Shown piece by piece: positions 1 through 12,000 of a stretch of DNA of 57,619 nt. The number at the start of each line of letters is the position of its first letter. Position 1 is the first letter of the stretch. Below the pieces are notes generated by a model. That model made no database searches, was not told where the DNA came from, and saw only the letters and a list, made by a program, of their open reading frames with translations. This DNA is from a bacterium (lineage in GTDB: Archaea; Nanoarchaeota; Nanoarchaeia; Woesearchaeales; UBA10216). The translations under genes and the position numbers were made by a program. The stretch covers positions 1 to 57,619 of the forward strand of contig JAAGZO010001030.1 in the NCBI GenBank assembly GCA_024206195.1, read 5' to 3'.

Positions 1-3000
1 AAATGCGTCCTTCTTTATTTTTGTAAAGAATAAAAAGATCTTTACCATCAGAAAGATGTCCATCCTTTAAAGATTTACGAACAGCAATATCTCCATGCTT
101 ATTTAAGTATTTCGGAATATTAATAGGCTTAATCGCAACCACAGGAATAATCTGTTCATAATCTACTTCCTGTCTTGCTTCCACTAGGTATTCCAAAACT
201 GATTTTGGATTACGCACTTCTCTATGTTCAGCCAACAGGCTTTGTGTATCAACATGAGCAAATTTGGATTCATATACAACAGGTGAATATTGATAAGCAT
301 AATTTGTTGGCAAGCTTCTGCCTGACAAGGCAGCGTACTTATCCATAATACGTTTAATATACGGGGCAGACTCTTTATTTTTACCAACAGCTCCTGGATT
401 TGGCTTTCTTGACTCAGCTACTATGTCTAAGTAATACTGAGCTGAATATCCATACCCTGCGTTGTATCCTGCTAAAAGGGCTCTTTTTAATGTGTCAACG
501 TCAATTCCTTTAGGTAATTTCTCTACCATTTCCCTTATTACTTCAGCCCCATAAGCCATGCCTACAACAGTATTTTTTTCAGGATTAAAGACATTAGCTG
601 TATATGTCCATCTTGCAGGAATTCTATTTTCCTTGTATAGGTCTCTTACTGTACTATCCCAAGTTGCTTTAATAACCTGCCACCAACCACTAGCGTTTTT
701 AGGGCTAACAGCAAACTGATTAAACGAGCTCTCGGCTGTTCCCCAAGAAAGAAAGAAGTTTGCAAAATCACTTTCATCATAAAAAAGATTTTGATATTCT
801 TTATGAGCAAAATAACCGGCCCTGGAAGCTAAATCTTGTAGATTCCCTGTTACCGGAATAACATCATTTATTGCAAAAGAGACTCTTGGTTTTGGTTTGT
901 ATTGTTTTCTAGGAGCCTTTTTCTCTTTAGCGTCTGACTTAACTGTTTTATCATCCGCATCTGCCCTATCAGCTATTTTATCTGACGCATCTACCTTAAC
1001 TGGTTTGCTTGCCTTATCTGTTTTGTCTGATTCATCTGTTTCGTCTACTTTGCCATCTTCCTCATCCTTCTCTGGTTCAGCAGTTGCCCTTTCTTCTAAT
1101 TCTTCATTAATTAATTCTCTCATCTCCATTTTTATCGCTTCTTCTCGAGTTGGTCCAACTATCAACCCTGAATATGGCTTTAAAGAATCCAAAGATGATG
1201 TCAATTCATCAATTGTCGCTCCGTCCAATAAACTCTCAAGCCTCTCATCCAACAATTTCTTATTTTGTTCCTGATAATTAGAAACTATTTGTTCAATGCG
1301 AGCTTTATTTTGCTCTTCTATTTTTGCTTTACTTTCAGCGTAAGTGGCCAAAGGCGTAAGCATTGGTACAAGCATAGAAACAACAAAAACGAAAAGAAGA
1401 GTAGCGAATTTAAGCCTCTTTAAAGTTGGACCAAAAATAAACCTTGCCACTGCTACTGAAACTGAGTTAAATAAAATTGCATCAATTGCAAAACCTAAAA
1501 ATTTAACAAGTCCCTTAAGGAGCACTACAGGAACACTCAAATACGCCAGAATGATATCTCTTACTAACCAAGATAATAAGACAACTGGCCTGTATGCTCT
1601 TCTAAAAGCCGATTTTAACAAGTTAAGCGGTTTTGCAAAATAATGGGAAATAAATGAACCTACTTTACCTAATAGCCATGCTGTTGTACCAATAGCTAAC
1701 ACCCCAAGAATGAGGTATCCCAGATCTAAAACAGCTGACCAATCAGGCGCAAGAGGGAAGGTTGAAAACCACCCTACCTCTTGTGTTCCAGTGCCAGCAG
1801 ACGCATAAGGAGCGAGGAAAAGAATCGCTCCTATTACCACTACCAATCTTGCAGGAATGAGCTTTAATCCAAAATTACTATTTGAGATAAAAGCGCTTAT
1901 GCGTTGTGTAGCGCGGGACAGTAGTGCCCTGAATGGCCTCAATAATGAGGTTTCTGACGTTTCTTGTTGCTCGTGGATCTTCGATTGGATCCCAGGTCTC
2001 GCGGAGCGCGTTTCTGGCGTAAACCGACCCGTTTGATTTGAAGATAAGGAAAAGCGCCTTCTTCCCTGTGGTGTTGTTGACGGCTGAGCCGAATATGCAC
2101 CCTGAGTGAGGGACTTCGACCAAGTGGTTGAATTTGAGGTTGTCGTATTGTTGTGTGACCATGATGTTCCTCCTGCCTTAGATGTATTTAATCCTTTAGT
2201 TGAGTTAATAGCGGAGTCCAACCCAAAACTGCTAACAGCATCCGAGGAGGGAGTGTGGACACTATTTTTGGGTTGAACTCCTGGCGTAGCGGGATGGGAA
2301 CCTACTACGCCTCTTCTTCTATATATAGGGGAGGCCTCAGCATAATGTAGCATCCGAGGAGGGAGTGTGGATACTGACGGCTGACGGCCTCCTGACGCAC
2401 CGGGATGGGAACCTAATGCGCCATTTTTAACAATGAAAGAGGCCGAAACATATCTAGTAGTACCCGAGGAGGGAGTTTGGATACTATTGTTTCGGCCTCT
2501 TAGCGTACGGGGATGGGAACCGCGTACACTATCTATTATATTTACACTTTGTCCGTTTGGAGCGCGCGCTATTGAAACGTAGCTTAACATCATTAAGCTT
2601 AATAAAATTGCAAATACCCCTTGCGTGACAAGATCAAAATCTGTTGGATTAATGGATAAATTAGGTAATAATTCCGAGAATGCCAATCCTGAAAAGACTG
2701 GCTGGGCTAATCTAAAGCGTGATTCCGGCACACTTTTTAGGTTGCCAGATTCGTTGTTTTTTGGGTATGATGAATCTAGAGGTTGGGCACCTCGTGTATT
2801 TGGTCTATCTAATGAAGTAGCTGAAGCCCACAGCCCTATTGGTACTTCTTGTCTTTCTGGGGCAGACTTCAAGAACCTAGCATTAGGCGCACTCTTTATC
2901 GATCCTTCGTTAAGACCTGAGCGCACTCCAAGACTTTCAGGTGACGCACTATTTGCGAGGCCTTGGTTAATTCCCTTCGCGGCTTGATTCAACACTCCAG

Positions 3001-6000
3001 GAACTGCCAGGCTGCTCGCTTTATCAGAGCTTTCACCTTCTATTACACTTCTTCCATATTGTTGGATAGGTTCGCTAGCGTATCCTAATCTACTTATCCC
3101 TCCATTTCGATTAGGTGTGCCAACGGCATTGCCCCTGATTCCGCTTTGAGCTACTTGACGGAGTCCAGGAACCTTCGGATTGAGAGCTTGTTCATAGCTG
3201 TCTCTACCTGCACTATCCCTAGTTGCAATATCACTGTTGCCTGCGGCAGCATCGGGTGCACCGACACTCCTGTCAGATCGGATTCGGCCTGTGTTTAGGC
3301 CTGTTGATGATGGCCATAAATCCTGATCAAGGGTTTGACCCTTTCCTAGAATCCCTCCTCGCTCATCACCAGCATTACTGCTTACTAATGTCCTTCTTAC
3401 TTCTTGTACTTCTTGTACTTCTTGTACTTCATTTACTTCATCTACAATACGCGTATCAGAGTTATCCCTATCTTCCCTAATACGTACAGAACGATTTACC
3501 TCTGATCTTAGAGCCAAAGCTCTACTTTCATTGGCTGGTTCTTGGCTTACGTCGCCCTCCCCAACTTGACGCACTCCTAGATCCTCAGATGACACCTCTT
3601 TTGTTGCAAGATCCAAGATGTTGGCATCATCCGTACTTCTTACTACTGTTACTTCTGTACTACTCTTTCCAGCAGCTTGAGACTTTCGCCTTTCATCTGC
3701 TGCAGAACGGTCTTTCGCTGATGCTAGAGCCAAAGCTCTATTATCAGTTGTACTACTTTTACTGCTTCTACGATAACCAACAGGCTCAGGTCCAAGCTCT
3801 CCGTCATCTTTAGATTCCTCCAAAGACTTCATTGGCGGTTTGCCGCTTCTTGACCTATCGGCAGAACTTTCGTTTCTACTACTACGGTTAAGGCCTTGGC
3901 CTCTGGCCGTGCTTGCAATCTTATCTACCTCAACTAAGGTAGACCTTGCCTGCAAGACTTTGTTCGGGTTCCCAGCTGACTGCGTATCACCAGTTGTTTT
4001 TGGTACGCCAGGTTCCACTGGATAAGAAGGCTCATCAGCTGATCTAGAACCAAAAGGCTCAGAATCCTCTGCTTCAACCTTATCACCCATTGCTCTCAAA
4101 GAGCGGTCACTACTGTTACTACTTGTACGACCTGCACTTCTTGAACTACTTAACTTACCTTTACTACTCCTATCGCCTGCGCTGTTTCCAGCCTTAGCAA
4201 CAGGTCCTTCATTTACTGCATTTACTACGCTTACTACTGTTACTTCTGGTCCTTCTTGTGCGTCGTTACTACTTTGGCCTTGGGACACACTCCTCGATTC
4301 GGGCCACACTCCTCGCCTTTCTTCGGTCGGTAAACCGTTGTCAGGCTTAGGGTTAACTAATTTACTGCTTTCTGGGCTTTCACCCAGCACTACTACTACG
4401 TCTACATTCTGATCCGCTCTAGACTGCATTTGGTCTGCCTGAGGACTTGCGGAAGTCCCGGCAGAGACAGGCGGATTCGGATCGAGGCCGGTAACTAGGC
4501 CTCCTCCTTGCTTTGTATCTTTTGCAATTTGAATATTTTCACTTACTTCCTTATTAGCTTTATCAACTTCTGCGCCTTTTTGTACACTATCAGCACTTTC
4601 TGGATTAAACTGTCTCTGCACATCAACCATTCTTACCTGCTCAACCCTTGGTTTTGGAGCTGGACCACTATCATCACCAGGAGGCAATTCTTCACTTGGC
4701 GGCACAGGAACAGAAGTAAAAGGTGCTGGCATTCCTTGCTTTTCGCGATCAGTCGCCTCTCTTATTGGAACAGGCTCTCGCATTGGTATTTCAGGTATTT
4801 CTAATATTATAGCTTTGCCCATTGGACCAATTGTTGTTTGCAGTGGAACTGTATTAACCGGCATTGGCATGCCTGCTGGAACTTCACGCATATCTGTAGG
4901 CTCAGGCATATCAAATCCCGGCATAGGCAAATCATCAATCGGCTTCTCAATAGTAGGAACAGGAACTGGCTCTTCCGCAACAGGATCAGCATTTCCATCT
5001 GTTCCAAAATTCAAAAAGCCCATAAGAGCCAAGCCAAAAGCAGCCGATTTCCACCAAGGGGCCTTCTTTTTAGTCGTCTTTTCTTCCAAATCAACATCTT
5101 CTTCCGTAAGGATAGGCTTTGGCGCAATATTAAAATCATTAAAAGTCTCTATTGTGACTTCTATTTCTTTTTCTGTAAATCTATACTCTGCTGATGCCCC
5201 TACCATAAGCCCGGCAGTTGCTTTTAAAGCTAAAGCTGCTCGAGCATTATCCAAAGTCGGCTCAGTGCGTAAATCATTAGCCAAGCGAATAAGATTTTGT
5301 ACTCCTGCATCACCAACAAAACGGTCAACCTGATAATTAGAAAGTATTTCCGCATTCTCAAGAGCAACTTTGGCAACATAAGCGGCTTGTTTAGGCAAAC
5401 CATTTAAATCTCCAACAAATGTTAAATACAACTCAATCAACAATTCATTATCACTTCTAAAATCCAGCCAGCCCGGGCTTACATAAAGAACACGTTTTAT
5501 GCTATTACCATCTTGATAAAATTCAGGAGCAAAGTCTCCTTCTACAATTGCATAAGTTCTCGCGACAAAAGAAGCCTCTAAAACCTCTCCATCTGCATCC
5601 AAATAAATTTCTTGCACCAACTCATCCCTATCCAAATTCTTTCCTTCTAATAAAATGCTGATTTCATCAATGGTCCTAAAGAAATTAGCCATTTCTGGAT
5701 TGGTTGCTGCTAAAAACCCTATTGATTCACGCAGCCTTAAAACATCATTAGGAGAACGTACGTTTACAATAGGCAATGTCTTTTCTGATAAATTAACTTG
5801 CTCATCAGGATCAAAATTCTCTTCAGTTTTTTCTTCAGTTAAAGGATTCTCGGCAGTATCATCAGCCTTATTCTGTTCAGGCAATACAACTTGCTTACTA
5901 GGGTCTTTCTCTAAAGCCTCCATACCTTTTTTAGAGAGCGCCTCAATAATTTCGGGAGTAACCATCTCTAAAGCTTCCTCTGGAGCAATCATGCCTTTAG

Positions 6001-9000
6001 CAACTAAACGAATAACTTGATTAAACATCTCCCTACCTTTAGTACGATAAAGCTCTGCTTCCGCGGTCTCCTCTTCATCCTCATCAACCAATGTATCCCG
6101 CTTAAACTGTTCATATCTAGCAACTAACTGCTCAAGGGCATTAAGCCTTTCATCGCTCATATCTTCAAGGCCACTCGCAATATCAAACTCTGGTGTTTCT
6201 AAAACGTCTCTAGCATGTTCCATAACATCAGATGTGCGTTTAATACGATCAGCTAAACCATTCTCTTCATTTGCCGTAGCTAAACTAATAAAGAAAGCTT
6301 CTTCTTCAGCAGATGTTGTTACTCCTGTTAATTGATGCATATGGCCATCCATGGACTCAAGCCAACTCCTAATATCTTCACTAAATTTAGCAACTCCACT
6401 GGCAGCTTTTGGTTTTAATCTAGCCGCAACGCCAACGCCAAGGGCATTTTGAACAGACATGAATGAATAGGCTGTTTCTTCTTTAACTTCTGAACCAAAT
6501 TTACTTAGAAGAGTATCTTTCCAATTCATGCCTAATAGTTTTGACAAGGCTGTCTTTTGATTAGGTGTTAACCCTTCATAAAACTCACGATTTGCAAGAG
6601 CATGGCGAGGAATTTCGTAGCTTGTGCCCACAAATGTATCTGCCCAATCAACAATAATACCATCACGCGTATTAGTGGACAAAGCTTGACGCAACACACT
6701 TGCCAAGGCTAATGGATTATTCGAAAGAGCAGCCAAGAGATCAATGGGTTGGTCTAAAATCCATTCTTTTTTACCATCATTTTGCTCAATCCTATCTACA
6801 AAGACTTTCAGCACTTCTTCAGCTCGCCCAGCATCTGTAATCTGATCAAATGTTTCATGAAGGCCAAGAGCCTGGCCCAATTTAATAAATCCTAAATCGT
6901 CTGCCGCAAAAGCCCCTTTCAAATCATTTAAAGAGCTTAAACTAGGTACTGTTAAAGCTTCCTTCTTTTTCAATTGCCGTAATTTCCACCAATAAAGCGG
7001 ATATTGAGCGTATTGCATCAGAATAGATTGCTTTGCGAATTCTTCGGTTTCCTTATTAAATTCATCAATGGCCTTATGGCCTTCATCCATTGTAGCTATC
7101 ACTTCTCTTAATTGATCAATCGGTTTTCTTAAATCAGGCTCTGCATGTTCAATATTAAACAAATCAGCTACTTCAAGGATAAGTCGGTAAGGATAATTTT
7201 TGGTTAAATCAACCCGTTTTTTAAGTTCAACGAGGTAATCAGTAATAGCTATCTCATTTGTTGGATAAACATCGACGCGCTCAACCCAGAACATTACCAT
7301 ACGACCAAGTTTTTTAGCCAATGCCAAGTCGTCTATTCCAACCTCATTTAAACGATAAGCAATATCAAAAGCGCTTGGTTTGGATACTTTGCCCTCAGCG
7401 CCTTCTCTAATTGTGACGCCAGTTAAGACTCCCAACGATTCAGCTTCCCCAGCGTTTAAATCTTCAATTTTGTGAACTAAGTTAAATAATTCTCGGCCTT
7501 GCTCTGTAAATTCACTAACATACTGGCCGTTTTCATCCTGAACATCCCTTACCAAACCTTGTGCTTCAGTTTCTAAAGCATTCCGTTGATAAAGACTCAA
7601 CTCATCAGTTTCATCTTTAACTTGTTGCGCGGCTTGCTCGGGTGTTGCAGCCTGTTTAAGAGAGTCTGTGTTTTGCTTAGAAGAAGAAATTCTTGTCGGC
7701 AGCATGCCTTGACCAAGGGCTTTTGCCACTCTGTAAATAACCATATGCCCAGATTTTCTTGTTTCGACTTCATTAAATAAACGAATTGCATAAACAGCAT
7801 CATTCAATCCAGATAAACTTGAACCTTTTTCCATCATTTCATCAACCATGCGATCCTGCGCCTCACCTAATAATCCCTCAACACGCTCTCTAGCTTCATC
7901 AGTAAGAGCTTCCTTTAAAAGGTCCTGATACATTCGGATAACACCCTTCCAGCTGTCCTGGGAATTCTTAACAACCCATTCCAAACCTGTGACAGGACCA
8001 TCATTTAAATACTGACGTGTATTTGCATACGCACCCGCACGCTCTTTTGACATAATATTGCCGACAATCTGTTTATTCTTCTTATCCTTAAAACTGTCAT
8101 AAAGGTCACGTATTGGTTGAGTTGTTCTTGAATTTCTAAAAATGGTTGAAATAGCATGGCGATGCGAACTAGCGCGCTGTACAAGCTGTAAATAATCTGT
8201 TACAAGCTTTAACTTGTCTTCCCTTCTTCCAGTTGAAGATAATGCCTCGTAATCATCAATAAATGTATTGATCCCCTGATCCAACTCTCCCGTGCCACGA
8301 TACTTTACAATATCACCAAAGGTTTCTGAAATATGCCTTAAAATAGCATCAAGTCTAGTTTCGTCTACAAGAACTATTTTGCGACCAAAATTATCCTTAC
8401 CTCTTATGTTTCTACCAACAGCCTGCGATAAATCTGCAGTCGGATAATTCTGCCCATGAACAACAATTACATCTAAATTTCCTTCAAAACTATCCGAACG
8501 GCCCATCATGGATGATGCCACGACAATGTAACCTTTTTCTCCTGCATTTTCAATAATCTCATCAACTACTTCTGGGGCTGTTGATCCGTCTATTTTAACA
8601 ACCTTACGCTCACCGCCTTTGAAACTCTTCTTTACGCCAGCATAAATTTCCTCAATATTGTTTTTGGCATCACCGTCTGGTTTATCTACAAGAATAAGAA
8701 CGCCTGTAGCATTTGATCCCCCAACAAGATCTCTTAATTGCACATCAAGGTCATCTCTTTGCTTATGCACTTCAACATGTTGTTTATTAGGATCTGTCGC
8801 ATCACCTGGCATTGGCTTTGGCAATTTTATTTGTCTATGAACATTACTTTCACCAGCGGATGTCTTGAGAAGTTTGCTACCGGTTTTAGCCATAATAATT
8901 TGTTCAGAGTCGCCACTCGTAGCTGTAACACCAACAACTTTTGTCCCTTGCAATGCTTCAAGAATAGGATTTTCATCACTTGTGCCATCAGAAGTGCTAA

Positions 9001-12000
9001 TTTTATTAACATCCAATCTCTTTTTCTTAGGCGTGCTTGGCAAATCATTGTATTTTAAAATTTGAGATACAAGAAAACATACTCTGTCAAAAATCTTATC
9101 GTGTTCGGGACGCCCGTTACGGTCAACAGGAACAAGGGTAGTTGGCAAATTTTCACCCTTTACATCTTCAAATTTACCAAGAGTTAAGATGTTTCCAATA
9201 GGAACAACAATGCCTTCAATAACATCCTTAACAACATAGTCAGGGTATTGAGCAAATAACATATCATAAACCGCGTCTGTTAATAGAAAATCTGCGGCAC
9301 CAGGCATGCTATTTTCTCCGGTTGGGCTACGCCATACAGCAAGTTCAAATTTTCTATTAGCCTCTTCGAACTCTGCAAGAGTTTCAACTACTCTAATTTC
9401 TTCAGACATCTTACCATTTGGTTTGATACCATCAATGCGAACCTGATCGTAAATTTCCTTTGTTAATCGCATGTATTCTAAAACAGCAGGAGTCTTTTTA
9501 CCTTGACTCATTGCCAACCTGTATTGAACTTCTTCAAGCAGAGATTCTTCGGCTTCATCTAAAATAATTACGCCGTTACGTTTTATAACTTCCAATAACG
9601 CTAAAAGCTCACTGTTATGCTTAAACTTAAGAGGCAAAAATCCACGAGTACTTAAAGAAATAATCTTTAACGTCTTTTTATCCTTAAGCGCGTCTACTAT
9701 TTGTTGTTCAAAAGAAACTCTTTCATTACCGGAAGCTGTTTCATGTTGAGCAACCAAAGCGTCAATATCCACAATGTTTGCGTCTGGGCCAACTATTTCC
9801 TGTTGCATATTTTTGTAAGTAGTGTTAAACCCTCTAATATTCCCTGTTTCTTTAACAAATTTTCTATTATGACGCGCATTTCTAGTAATAATCATTGCAT
9901 GCTGCTCGTTCAACTGATGAGCAAATGCAGCCATAACTTTACTCATACTTTTTCCAATGCCACTTGGAGCTAAAGCTGAATGTCCCGCTGTAAGTAATGT
10001 GGCTACTTCCTTCTGAGCCGGCCATCTGTAATCCCAATCAAACTTAGCAGCAGCAAATCCTGCGACCTTACTAAAGACTCCATCTAAATAAACGCTTGGA
10101 TCACCTATTTGTTCTTCAGGACTATTTGAAGAGTGTCTGCCTAGCACAGCGATTGGCGACTCTGAGCCATGCCACGTAACAGCATTTAGCAAAGAGGTGT
10201 CCGCTAGAATTGCCTTATCTGAAGCCACTGCTTCTATCGGAGCAACCTGGGCCATGTTGGATACCAACTGAGCAGGATCCGCATGAACAAGGGTTGGTTG
10301 GGTTTGTTGCGTTGTTTGAGAATCATCAACGTTGCCCACAAACAATTCATCAACCGTGCGATCAACATTTTCAGGTTTAACAACAACATCTACTTGTGGA
10401 TGGTCTATTTCAACAAAAGATGTGATTCTATTTATTCCCTCCATTACTGCTGCGCCAAACTTACCCAAGGCTGGTTTATTCTCATTGGAAACATCTTCTG
10501 TTTCTTCAACTGCAAAAATTCCTCTGCTCCTTGCTGGCTTAACCTGCCATGCACTTGCAACCAATGATGGATTGTTCACCGCTTGCGGACTGACAATTAA
10601 TACATCCTGCAAATCATTTGTATGAATCAAAACAAACGGCTTATCTTTTGTCCACGTTCCTTTGCTATCAACCAAAACCATATTAATGGTGTACCTCAAA
10701 TATCCCGGCATATTATTCAATACCGCGTCAACTTCATCCAATGTCATCTGTGTTTTATTGTAACGGACAAATTCATTGGTTATCTGCCAATTACCTTCTG
10801 AGGAATCAATTTCAATAGGCTGCTGAGTTGTTAACTTTGCTTCCTCAACAATAGCGTCTAATGCTGGTGTCTCAACAATTGGCAGCTGTAACGCTGGAAC
10901 AGGCATTGGCTCAACAGGTGTCATTGGCGCAATGTCAACCTCTGGTAACTCTGGAGCCTTTGGCATTACCGGGCTGTCTTTAATATCCATAATTGGCAAG
11001 AATGGCTGTTGTTCTGCTCGCTGCTCGTCTCTACGTTTCAAATATCCTTTAAAACGTTCGTCAGGGGTTAGATTATCATGTCTTCTTGATTCTAAGGTTG
11101 TCCTTTGTGCTGTTGGCGCGCGCCAGTCTTCCTTATAATCTCGCGGCAGAACTGGCTCTTTTTGATATTGCTGTTGCCTATTGTATCGTCTCCAACGATC
11201 ATCCGAATCCATAATAATCGGCTTGTCTTGCTCTTTCATGCTTGCAATTATTCGCATTCTTCTCATATCTAAATACGTCTGCCATGCTTGTTCTGAGCGC
11301 TCAACACGCGTCAATTCTCCATCCTTTTTGCGCCCGCCAGTTTTCAGTATTTCTTGAAGCTCACTACGCGCAGCTAATAGTAATTTCATTCCATCAGAAT
11401 GGTCTGTTTCTTTTAAACGATTTGTCCAAAATTGGTTCCAATCCGGATGAATAAAATTACTAACAATCGTCTTCATAACATTTTCAAGGCTGCTTGTCCT
11501 AGGATCCCAGACTGGCTCATACTGTTTTTCCATCTCCCAACGAGCTTCACGTTGTTCCTGAGTCAAATCCAAGGCTAAAGCTAATTCAATTAGAACATTC
11601 ACATTATGACGACCCGCATCTGTTAACATAGCCGCAGCGATCTTACCCTTAATATATGGCACCCACATATTTTCGTCATTCTGGTCAATGCCGCTTGAAT
11701 GAACAGCAAAACAAGATCCGTTGACAGCATCATCTTCAGCTGCGGCAATCTTAAGCGCTCTTTGAGCTAAATCACTAAATGCTTGTTCCTGTTCCTCTTT
11801 AGTCCAAGTGTCAAAGAATCCAACGGCATTAGATAATGTTGTTAACGATTCTTTTTGTGATTCTTTTGTGACGCCAAATTTTGCAACCGTACGATCAAAG
11901 ATATTTCTTAAATTCTCAGGAACAGTGCGTGAAAATGCCATTCTCTCTAATTGTGCTTGGGCGTTTGACCTGGCGCTTTGAGTCCTTTGGGCAGCATTGT

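Noticed and set aside
2205..2535. CRISPR array
   Set aside because: Only three units, the repeated parts are split into two short conserved loops, and the variable parts pair with each other as stems, so they are not spacers.
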